DNA of 64,000 bases from assembly GCA_030407315.1 (NCBI GenBank), contig JALQPE010001699.1:1-64000 (forward strand), given 5' to 3'. Made by a program: the position numbers and the translations under genes. This document shows, one piece after another, positions 29,703 to 38,335 of the stretch. A model generated the notes under the pieces. That model saw only the letters and a program-made list of their open reading frames with translations, was not told where the DNA came from and made no database searches. The DNA comes from Asparagopsis taxiformis (taxonomy: Eukaryota; Rhodophyta; Florideophyceae; Bonnemaisoniales; Bonnemaisoniaceae). Numbering within the stretch: position 1 is the stretch's first letter; each line of letters starts with the position of its first letter.

Positions 29703-32636
29703 TTATCGCGCACTAGGTGCATCCCAGTAGTTGACTGTTTCGATAGCATCCGCCAATTCTTCTTCGTCACTTAAAAGGTAGAGATGAGAACGAACCGGAA
29801 GACCATATGTTAGGCGATTTTCCGCTGAACTACTGAATCCTTTGCCTCCATGGTAGAAGTCACCACGACCGATGAAGAGAGAATACGGTGGCACGTAGAT
29901 GTCCATAACAGGCGTCTTGTACTTCTCAGCGTCTGCACGCGTCAAACAGACGTGGCTGAAATACGCTCCACGAAGCCAGAACCCATCAGCCGCGCTTGCC
30001 ATCAGAAAGTACGATCTTCCAGGTGGGAAATCGGAATCATTGATGACCACCGGTAGGTCTGTGTGCAAGTCTTGATCTGGAGCACCATCAGAGGTCAGCA
30101 AAAGACGTAAACCGGTTTTAGGAAAGGCCACAGGCTCATGGATTCCTAGGCCCAAGTACATTAGCTCGGCACAGATTGCTTTGCCGACCTCGAGAATCAT
30201 CTTGTTCTTGAATTGATGTTCATCCATCTGCTCGAGATCGTCGCAAATCTTCTTCCTTGAGATAGAGAACCTTCCCAAACGAGAGGCCTGTTGCTCTGCT
30301 GTTACCTCACCCTTGTTTCGAATCTGATGCCAGGGATCATTGGAACTGTCTTCAGCAGAAGAATGAACAGGTTTGAACTTCTGGGCGTAGAACGTGAACA
30401 GTTCATGTGCTGCGTTGCCCACAGTCGAAGAACGGAAGATACCACTGAGTACATGGGCACCCAAGAGATTGAGAGTTGACCTAGCTGTTGCAAAGAACTT
30501 CTCTGCACAGCAAGCTGGACCACTGCACGCTATACAATTCATATCGGCAGCAGCTGCACTCAAAATCTCCTGTCGGATTGTTTCGTACAGCTTGCTGTCG
30601 ATATAGTACTTGACCCTAGAGTCTGACGGTATGGTGTTCGGGAGAATATCCATAATCCGTTCATCGACTACCCTGTCGGGGAGGGGATTTTCCTGCTCAT
30701 CGCTGAACAATGGAATCTCCTCGGTTGAACGTTTAACCGTACGGTTAACTTCCAGTCTTCTGCGCTTCGGAAGGGGCTCTTCGGACTCTTCTTCTACCTC
30801 CGACTCTGCCTGACTGTCGCCGCCAACCCGTAGACTCTCCGTTCTCTGCCGTTTCGACCTGCGAAGTGTCTCGACTGGCTCATTCACCGCAAGCGGTGGT
30901 GCATTGAGAGGGAGACGGAGGAGAACAGATCCCAATTGCTTCTCAGAACCTGCCACAGTGGCATCAGGGGTTCCTTGAGCCTGCTCAACTGCAGGAACGG
31001 AAGTGGCAGGAGCAGGAGGGGTAGCAGGAGGGGTGGAAGGGGCGGGAACGGAAGCGGCAGGAGGAGGGGTAGCAGGAGGGGTGGAAGGGGCGGGAACGGA
31101 AGTGGCAGGAGGAGGAGGGGTAGTAGGAGCAGGAGTAGAAGGAGTAGAAGGGGTAGAAGGGGTAGAAGGGGTAGAATGAGCACGAGGAGCAGGAGGGGTA
31201 GAAGGAGCAGGAGGGGTAGAAGGGGCAGGAGGAGTAGGACCAGAACGGGTAGAAGGGGTAGAAGGCTCATCTGATTGGGGCGTAGATGGCTTCGGCGCAT
31301 CTTCAGATGGCTGTTCATTGTGAACAATGACCCTTTGGTCTTCTTCCATGTCCACAACGCCCGTGGAAAAGCGAAGCTGCTCATACATTTCGTCGGAGAC
31401 GAGAGCATGCTTCGTACCGCTGTTGTCGTCGGTATTGAAGTGCAGGAGGGTCTCCGCGATACTGTTCGCAATAACAGTCTCCTTTCCTGACCCAGTGTTC
31501 TTGAGCTCGGAGTAGAAATGTTCGAGCGGAGGCTCCATCATTTTGTGAGCAGCAACCGGCTCGGACATCTTGAACACTTCAATCAAAACACGAACGAAAG
31601 GATTACCAAATCCTCTTGTCGTCCTACTCAACTGACGCAGATCTCGCATGCGTGTCCAGAGAGCTGTTATGAGCAAGATGAACCTTTGCTGATACTCCGA
31701 GCCGCGACGGAAGTCTGCCATGAAAACGAGATCCATGTTGCAGCCATACATGTCTACGGACTGCTTGAAGACATCGTCGTTGATGTCACGGCCTTCTTTA
31801 ACGGCCCTTTCCTGTTCCGCAGCGAGAATTTCCTTGGTGAACATGCTCGGTACGGAACTCCAGAACTCAAGCGCTTTGTTGTTCACAGTCCGGAAGCCTT
31901 TCGCAGCAGTCACGTGCTTGTTGATGGCTTGGTAGCCCAGTTTCGATATCGACAACTGGCTGTCCATGATGACCTGAATGCACTTCCGATTCGGTTCACC
32001 CAGCATGTCCTTGGTCGTGAGCAGTTGGACCACAGAACACACTCGGTCTGCCAAAGAAACAAGGGCAACATCATGTGTGAGTGTGTTTGCTTGAATGGAC
32101 AGCCCGAGTACTTCAAAAGGTGTGAAGTACTCATCGGAAACTTCTTCTGTCCCTGGGCGCCTGATCAAAGCCACATCGATGTTCCTGAATGAAGCAGCAT
32201 ACGGATGTTGCCCTTCCGGGTCTTCACGAATGCACTTCTGGAGAGCCGCAACGCGATGGCCACCATCGATGTAGAACGTTTGAAGGGTGGGGGTTGTGCT
32301 GCCTTCACTGGGAAGGAGCATTTTGCAGGCAAGGATTCGGGAGATTGAGGAGGTGAATCCTTCCCTCAGGAACTTCTCCTTCAGCTCAAGCACTCTCCCT
32401 TCCCTAATATGACGAGAGAATAGGGGGGGTCTGTGCAAATCCAAGGGAGACAGCCTGTGGTCAGCTTTGGGACAGTCTGACAACTGAACCTCGGCGGTGA
32501 CAGAGTTATCGTGACCAGGGCTGCGAGAAGGGGCGCGAGAGCGAGAAGGGGCGCGAGAGCGAGCGGAGGCCCGACCGCGAGTCGAAGCGCGAGCAGGGGC
32601 GGGGGCAGAGGGTTTGGAGCGAGTGCGAGGAGCCAT
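29703..32636 (-). CDS. ParB-like / 2OG-Fe(II) dioxygenase fusion, copy 1
   Basis: 977 residues from the ATG at 32,636. A basic, Ser/Arg-rich start (RSRAPSRSRAPSRSP) is followed by a ParB-like domain with YIDGGHRVAAL (DGGHR at 124-128), then a helical region shared with copy 2 (KGFRTVNNKALEFWSSVP), a Pro/Thr/Ser/Ala linker at about 470-570, and nuclear signals (RRSKRQR, PKRRRLE). The C-terminal domain fits a 2-oxoglutarate- and iron-dependent dioxygenase: HTD at 858-860 (iron His and Asp), the distal His929 in GDFYHGGKG, and Arg949 in LPVRSHLYL for the co-substrate. YFLMASAADGFWLRG and YSHVCL-like strands are conserved with copy 2. Such folds include TET/JBP enzymes that oxidise DNA bases. With a ParB-like head beside a DNA methyltransferase, action on DNA is the best guess, but RNA or protein substrates are not excluded. 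Confidence 0.75.
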   Translation of the reverse strand: MAPRTRSKPSAPAPARASTRGRASARSRAPSRSRAPSRSPGHDNSVTAEVQLSDCPKADHRLSPLDLHRPPLFSRHIREGRVLELKEKFLREGFTSSISRILACKMLLPSEGSTTPTLQTFYIDGGHRVAALQKCIREDPEGQHPYAASFRNIDVALIRRPGTEEVSDEYFTPFEVLGLSIQANTLTHDVALVSLADRVCSVVQLLTTKDMLGEPNRKCIQVIMDSQLSISKLGYQAINKHVTAAKGFRTVNNKALEFWSSVPSMFTKEILAAEQERAVKEGRDINDDVFKQSVDMYGCNMDLVFMADFRRGSEYQQRFILLITALWTRMRDLRQLSRTTRGFGNPFVRVLIEVFKMSEPVAAHKMMEPPLEHFYSELKNTGSGKETVIANSIAETLLHFNTDDNSGTKHALVSDEMYEQLRFSTGVVDMEEDQRVIVHNEQPSEDAPKPSTPQSDEPSTPSTRSGPTPPAPSTPPAPSTPPAPRAHSTPSTPSTPSTPSTPAPTTPPPPATSVPAPSTPPATPPPAASVPAPSTPPATPPAPATSVPAVEQAQGTPDATVAGSEKQLGSVLLRLPLNAPPLAVNEPVETLRRSKRQRTESLRVGGDSQAESEVEEESEEPLPKRRRLEVNRTVKRSTEEIPLFSDEQENPLPDRVVDERIMDILPNTIPSDSRVKYYIDSKLYETIRQEILSAAAADMNCIACSGPACCAEKFFATARSTLNLLGAHVLSGIFRSSTVGNAAHELFTFYAQKFKPVHSSAEDSSNDPWHQIRNKGEVTAEQQASRLGRFSISRKKICDDLEQMDEHQFKNKMILEVGKAICAELMYLGLGIHEPVAFPKTGLRLLLTSDGAPDQDLHTDLPVVINDSDFPPGRSYFLMASAADGFWLRGAYFSHVCLTRADAEKYKTPVMDIYVPPYSLFIGRGDFYHGGKGFSSSAENRLTYGLPVRSHLYLLSDEEELADAIETVNYWDAPSAR
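30990..31265. repeat. Minisatellite coding the Pro/Thr/Ser linker
   Basis: Tandem GGAGGGGTAGAAGGGGCAGG-like units within the dioxygenase copy 1 gene, reading on the coding strand as TPSTPSTPSTP and APSTPPATPP repeats. It keeps the frame. It probably varies in length between individuals. Confidence 0.8.
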
Positions 32637-33064
32637 TGAAGGATGAGGGAAAGCAGGAATGGAGAGAAGCTTGATTGAGTGTACGACCCCGATAACGACG
32701 ATACAGAGACGATTAAGATAGATTTATTTCGCTACTGCAGTCTGATAAAGGATCAAACGTGAACAATCCGTTTCAACTCTGATTTCAATTTTTTGTTTAT
32801 TTCTAGACCACTTGACTCAGATCAAGAGTAATACTCGAAATTCAGTTAATTTCTGCGGCCAAATACAATCGCTATACGACGAGTTCATACTCAAAGTGGC
32901 TAAACAGGTACGAGTTGGTCATGGTGATTACCCCAAAACCACTCAAGTAATAACTACATAATGCTGAAGTCACATACTTCCCAGCATTTTGCACCAACTC
33001 GTGGAGCTGATGCGTACATACCAAATGCGTCTGTATTCAACATGAACCACGAATAAGTGGGCTT
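32637..33064. other. Promoter-side intergenic of dioxygenase copy 1
   Basis: No gene. A/T-rich, with nothing I can assign beyond being upstream of the ATG at 32,636. Confidence 0.4.
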
Positions 33065-33069
33065 CGGCC

Positions 33070-33690
33070 AATGAGTGCACTGCACCTGGCTTGAGAAACT
33101 AGGAATAATACCCGGTATTATTTTGGCCTCCCAAAAGCCAGGTGCACCAACGCCATTGGCCGGGTATGGCTACCACGGCCAATGGGGTTGGTGCACTTGG
33201 TCTATACCGACCCAAAATAATACCCGGTATTATTTTGGCCTCCCAAAAGCCAGGTGCACCAACGCCATTGGCCGGTGGTAACAACCTCGGCCAATGGGGT
33301 TGGTGCACTTGGTCTATACCGACCCAAAATAATACCGGGTATTATTTTGGCCTCCCAAAAGCCAGGTGCACCAACGCCATTGGCCGGTGGTAGTTTGGAC
33401 AACCTCGGCCAATGGGGTTGGTGCACTTGGTCTATACCGACCCAAAATAATACCGGGTATTATTTTGGCCTCCCAAAAGCCAGGTGCACCAACGCCATTG
33501 GCCGTGGTATCCGGCACCTCGGCCAATGGGGTTGGTGCACTTGGTCTATACCGACCCAAAATAATACCGGTATTATTTTGGCCTCCCAAAAGCCAGGTGC
33601 ACCAACGCCATTGGCTGAGGTTATCCGGAGTACCCCAGGCAATGGGGTTGGTGCACTTGGTCTACACCCACCCAACTTTATACCCGGCCA
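33070..33690. repeat. Palindrome array C (5 cores)
   Basis: Cores at 33,105-33,121 and 33,217-33,233 (ATAATACCCGGTATTAT), 33,329-33,345 and 33,447-33,463 (ATAATACCGGGTATTAT), 33,561-33,576 (ATAATACCGGTATTAT, 16 bp), and a ruined one near 33,675. Units of 112-118 bp, with GGTGCACTTGG and CCAGGTGCACC facing each other and an alternating CCATTGGCCG...CGGCCAATGG palindrome. It lies between the two dioxygenase genes. Confidence 0.9.
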
Positions 33691-33998
33691 GACTCCTGTT
33701 CTCAGGAACTGAAAATTTTACCGGGGATAGTGAACGATGTAATATAATACCAGGTTTTACTATCTGCTATCGTTTCTTGCATCTACTGAAGAGGTTTAGA
33801 ATTTGCAGCTCCTGTAGGTAGAGCTTTCTGTGGAGAATAGCTTTCTGCATGTGGTGTTTGTTACATTTGTGAAGTTGATCTGACTATATAAAGAATCCAT
33901 GCAGTATCTCTTTTATCATGTTCTATTGGAATTGTGTTTATTACTCTACGGATTCATACCCAACTAAGGCTTCAACACGGCTGGACAGATGCCCTTCA

Positions 33999-36900
33999 TC
34001 ACTTCAATTTCGAATTGCCCTCCCAATGTCCAACGACATATTCTCCTTCTTCACTTTGATGCTGCTCAGTTTTGAGGAATATGTGAGATCGGATCGGGAA
34101 CTTGTATTGAAGACCCTTATTGCTCTCAAATCCTTCCTCGTGGTGATAAACATCCCCTCGGCAGACAAGAACAGAATATGGTGGTACTTCACACCTCTTC
34201 ATTGGAACTCTGTATAACTCTCTGTTGGGATGGGATAAACAGACATGACTGTAGGGTGCAAGCACGAGGCCGAATCCATCTGCGCCGCTTGACATCATGA
34301 AGTAGGATGGCGGAGAAGGGGGACTGTTAACTTCATCGATTCCCACTTCATAGTCTGTATGTCCAGCACGAGGTTTAGTCCGCTCTCCAGTCAGCACTAA
34401 AGTAGTTCCAGTGCTGGGGAAGGCCATCGGGTCCTTCCCACTAGTCCTCAATTCCAAACCTTCCGCACAAATACCTAGACCGAGCTCAACAATCATCTTC
34501 TTCCGATAGAGATTATTATTGTTATCCTCGAGGTCATCACATAAGCTCTTCCGCTTTGTTATAAAGATTCCTCTGCCCTTCTCACCTTCTTCATCAGAGT
34601 TTTTCCCATCCATCATAGCCATGCACCACGGTGTCCAGTCCGGATCTCTGCGGGTGTCACCGGATTCAGAGTTCTTCTTGGCATCCTCGAGACGTTCCTC
34701 AAACAACGCAGAAAAATGAAGGAGCAGTTCGTGGATCGCATCTGCAGTAGTAGAAGACTTGAATATTCCGTCCAGAATTGTAAACCCAACCAAGTCTATT
34801 TCATTTCGTTTCTCTCGGAAATAAGCCCTCGAGAGAAACTCAGCGGAAACATTTTGTGCCGAATAGGCACTCGCTGCTGCTTCAGCGACCTCGGCTCGAA
34901 GCGTATCGACCAGTTTCCCATTCACATAGTATTTCATTCGACTGTCGGGATGAATGATAACAGGCAGTTTCGCTTCTATACCTTCCTCCACATCTTTGTC
35001 AGGGACATCATTTTGTTGCCTGTCCGAATACTGACCTCCTTGAACCGCGTGGACTGCAGCGTCTTTGCCGGATTGCAAATTTGCGTCTTCACGCATCTTT
35101 TGCTTCTTCTTCTGCCGCGGCCTGCTGGTATCCTCTCCCACCAGGTCAATAACCTCTTGAGGGGTGACATCCACCAATTTCCGTTTGGATCGTAGAATCA
35201 TTGGCGGCGTCTCCGTATTCCTCGGCTTTGCCTTTAAGGGCACGAAACCACTGCTGTGCTTGGCTTTCATCAACTTCCTAGGCGTAGAACTGGTAACAGG
35301 TGTTTCCGTGTCCTCCAGCTCAGGTAAAACAGGTAGGCCGACATCCGCTGTAGATAACATAGCGTCTCCAGTGCCATCACCCTGATTTCGTACACCTTTC
35401 ATCGGGTCCTCCGTTGTCCTTCCAGAAGAATGTTCGGGACATTCTTCGCGGACATCTTTCGTTCCAGACCCATCGCTCTTCCTAGATTCAGGACCTCCTT
35501 CACCATCTCGACCAGTTCTTGGATGACCAACTGACATATTCGCCGGCGACTTTCCACCCTGCTCTGGTCTGAGCGTGGCACTTCCGGCTGCCACTGGGCT
35601 AGGTGATTGTTGCAGGTCATTTTCATCACCGTGGTCATTTCTTCCTCGATTTGCACCAGTTGGTTCAAGCTCTTGAGTTCCTACGTTCTTCTGCAACACA
35701 TCCCCAACTTCACAATCTCCAGGTTTCGAAGAATTGTTCTCGGTAGGCGCAGTAGGCACTGCGCGGTCCGTTGTAACCTGCTTTGCGCTTTCGGAATCTG
35801 CCGCTTTCCCTGTCGCCTCTTCACCAACCTGTGTTGCAGCACCGACCTCAGCGTTAACACGATCCGATATTTCCAGACTGCCCTGTGTCTGCTGTTGGGT
35901 AAGTACATTTGGACTCTGTACCACGTCCGAGCGATCAATGGCAGCATTTGAAGTATCACCATACGATGCGGATTGTTGTCGTGGTTGAGGTGCAGTATTC
36001 CCTTCCAAGGATTTTCGCCTAGTCCGCCTTTCCTGCACACCTATTTCAGGCGCGACGGAATGGTCGAGAGAGTCATCCGATAGAATTGGGCCGTTGAAAA
36101 CCACATAACGGATTTCTTTCATCATAGACCGCGTCAATGCTGCACGTATACCTCTCCCAGTTGGTGCGTCGGAAGGATAGAAATCTTTGAGGACAGTCAA
36201 AATGCGATATCGTATGGTTTTTCGTGTTCGTCCACCTGGCTCCGGTACTTCATGTAACTTCCTGAAACATGGATGAGGTGAGGAATGCCAGGAGTTTTCT
36301 TTCCGTACAGCTTTCTCAAGTATGTCATATATTTCACACATGCTGTAGCACCACTTTTGCGCGCATGTCTTTAGACTTATACCACCATCTCCTTTCCTAC
36401 GTTTCCACATCGTCCACATTGCAGTGAGCTCTAGAATGACAAGTTTGGTGTCCACCGAAGCTTTTCGAAACGCAGAAGCGAATAGGACGTCCACAGTGCA
36501 TCCCTGCATATTCTTCGAGTCTGGCGGACTAGTTTCAGTTGCAAATCGACTTGGGATAGCTGACCAATGTTCGAACGCCGGGTTATTTACGTCTCCGAAG
36601 CCCTGCGCAATCGAAACGTACTTCATCATGATTCCTTCCTGACAACCTGGAATGACCTTGTTCTCGACTACAACTTTTGTGCACACATTTACCTTCGCCT
36701 TCATCAAGCCCTTCATCATCATGAACTTCATGACCGTACAGACGTGGTCAGCAATAGAAACTTCTATCACGTCATGAGTCTTTTCGTTCAGCTTCTGCGA
36801 TATTCGCATCACTTCAAGAGGATGAAACATTTCACGGGTTCCAGGTGGTCGGATGAAGTCAACGCTAATGCTCCTCAGTCTCCATCGATCAGCAACTGTC

Positions 36901-37523
36901 GGTTTGTTTTCCACAATCGACTGCAAAGCGCTGATACGATGACCTCCATCAATGCACTGCAGTTTCTTCCGTCCGTCTGACCCCATTGTTTCACAGATGG
37001 TCATTCGGGTGCCAGTTTCCAGAAACCCCTCGGTAGATATTTTGCTGACCAGATCGCGCACTCTGGCCTCCTGCACAAGACGAGAAGTTGATTCCGGTTT
37101 GGCAACATCTAGCGGATTGATCATTTTAGGTTCAGTCCTGCATTCGACAATGTTGATGTCAATCCCCATCACAGACTCTTCTGATGCTTCCATGCCAGCA
37201 GGACTCCCCTCGCCTTCACGGACGTTAGACCTCTCCCTGTTTTTCGATTTCACCGTCCCAGGAGTAGATGGAAAGCGTAGAGTGTTTTTCCCAGATGGTG
37301 ATATATCGCCAAGGGTTTTTGCTGCCTCTATCATGGCAGCGTCTGCTCCCTGAATGGGTGTCTGGCTATCTGCCGTCTCCCTTCCCGCTGCAGACGGAGC
37401 CCCTCCATCAGCAGAACCTCCGGAGGGTGTTTTATCACCGCCTACCGTCGTTGCAAGTCTCTCTGCAACGCTTTCGACGGTATCCTTTGGTTCCGCAGCG
37501 CGCTCAGTGTCGCTTCCGGCCAT
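33999..37523 (-). CDS. ParB-like / 2OG-Fe(II) dioxygenase fusion, copy 2
   Basis: 1174 residues from the ATG at 37,523, intact. Same plan as copy 1: a disordered start, ParB-like CIDGGHRISAL (DGGHR at 192-196) and a helical region with IAQGFGDVNNPAFEHWSAIP. A long acidic and Ser-rich linker follows, with nuclear signals (RPRQKKKQKMRE). The C-terminal dioxygenase domain has HTD at 1055-1057, the distal His1127 in GDVYHHEEG and Arg1145 in FPIRSHIFL. The two copies are clearly homologous at both ends, but their linkers differ, so the duplication is old. A reverse-strand AATAAA lies at 33,937-33,942, about 57 bases past the stop. Both copies keep the iron ligands, so both may be active, perhaps on different states of the same base. 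Confidence 0.75.
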   Translation of the reverse strand: MAGSDTERAAEPKDTVESVAERLATTVGGDKTPSGGSADGGAPSAAGRETADSQTPIQGADAAMIEAAKTLGDISPSGKNTLRFPSTPGTVKSKNRERSNVREGEGSPAGMEASEESVMGIDINIVECRTEPKMINPLDVAKPESTSRLVQEARVRDLVSKISTEGFLETGTRMTICETMGSDGRKKLQCIDGGHRISALQSIVENKPTVADRWRLRSISVDFIRPPGTREMFHPLEVMRISQKLNEKTHDVIEVSIADHVCTVMKFMMMKGLMKAKVNVCTKVVVENKVIPGCQEGIMMKYVSIAQGFGDVNNPAFEHWSAIPSRFATETSPPDSKNMQGCTVDVLFASAFRKASVDTKLVILELTAMWTMWKRRKGDGGISLKTCAQKWCYSMCEIYDILEKAVRKENSWHSSPHPCFRKLHEVPEPGGRTRKTIRYRILTVLKDFYPSDAPTGRGIRAALTRSMMKEIRYVVFNGPILSDDSLDHSVAPEIGVQERRTRRKSLEGNTAPQPRQQSASYGDTSNAAIDRSDVVQSPNVLTQQQTQGSLEISDRVNAEVGAATQVGEEATGKAADSESAKQVTTDRAVPTAPTENNSSKPGDCEVGDVLQKNVGTQELEPTGANRGRNDHGDENDLQQSPSPVAAGSATLRPEQGGKSPANMSVGHPRTGRDGEGGPESRKSDGSGTKDVREECPEHSSGRTTEDPMKGVRNQGDGTGDAMLSTADVGLPVLPELEDTETPVTSSTPRKLMKAKHSSGFVPLKAKPRNTETPPMILRSKRKLVDVTPQEVIDLVGEDTSRPRQKKKQKMREDANLQSGKDAAVHAVQGGQYSDRQQNDVPDKDVEEGIEAKLPVIIHPDSRMKYYVNGKLVDTLRAEVAEAAASAYSAQNVSAEFLSRAYFREKRNEIDLVGFTILDGIFKSSTTADAIHELLLHFSALFEERLEDAKKNSESGDTRRDPDWTPWCMAMMDGKNSDEEGEKGRGIFITKRKSLCDDLEDNNNNLYRKKMIVELGLGICAEGLELRTSGKDPMAFPSTGTTLVLTGERTKPRAGHTDYEVGIDEVNSPPSPPSYFMMSSGADGFGLVLAPYSHVCLSHPNRELYRVPMKRCEVPPYSVLVCRGDVYHHEEGFESNKGLQYKFPIRSHIFLKTEQHQSEEGEYVVGHWEGNSKLK

Positions 37524-37774
37524 TGCAAAGATTTGGACGCGTAGAGAAGCCGTTCAGGATAACAAAGATACCTTTTCTCTCCGACTACACGATCAAGAGA
37601 TATTCCTCTTTCAAGGTGGTATTTGGCGGGAAACGATCTCCCTACACGTCTAAACGTGAAATATCAGTTATTGATTCACCTTCCACGCGCTCCAATTGTA
37701 TTCGGCCATCTGTCATTCCTCGATGAAGGACTTCCCACACACAATTCCTTCGTTCCCAAAACCATCCCATTGCC

Positions 37775-38080
37775 ATGAATCATAGTACTCCACTTGTCAC
37801 TGGAGCCAAAAAACTATACCGGGTATTATTTTCCACTTCATTGGCCAGGTGCCGGCTCCCCATTGGCCAGCAGACAGCCATCAGTCACAATACTCCACTT
37901 GTCACTGGAGCCAGAAAACTATACCGGGTATTATTTTCCACTGCATTGGCCAGGTGCCGGCTCCCCATTGGCCAGCAGACAGCCATCAGTCACAATACTC
38001 CACTTGTCACTGGAGCCAGAAAACTATACCGGGTATTATTTTCCACTTCATTGGCCAGGTGCCAGCTCTCCATTGGATTA
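37775..38080. repeat. Palindrome array D (3 units)
   Basis: Three units of about 106 bp with core CTATACCGGGTATTAT at 37,814, 37,919 and 38,024. The left half carries a CTA change compared with the other arrays. Flanks are CACTGGAGCCA and CATTGGCCAGGTGCCGGCTC. It lies between dioxygenase copy 2 and the transposase. Confidence 0.9.
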
Positions 38081-38335
38081 TGCGAACTCAACTTTGTGGA
38101 ACTAGGAGTCCTGCAACTCGCGGCTCCATCTCTAGTACCAATGGCGTCATACGTACGTAAGTGCGTACGCTCTTCGCAAAACACACTTTATTTGTGCGCA
38201 TGGAACAAAATCCCACTCTATTCTTCAAACGACATGTACAAATTTTGTATAGCATTTGTTGGAAGACTTGATCAGGACTGCTGCTAAATGAATTACGAAA
38301 GTTTACTGATGTATTAAACACTGTGCTGGAACACT

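Noticed and set aside
30884..31471. A leucine/proline-rich 195-codon frame on the minus strand
   Set aside because: It is a shadow of the minisatellite linker in the dioxygenase copy 1 gene.
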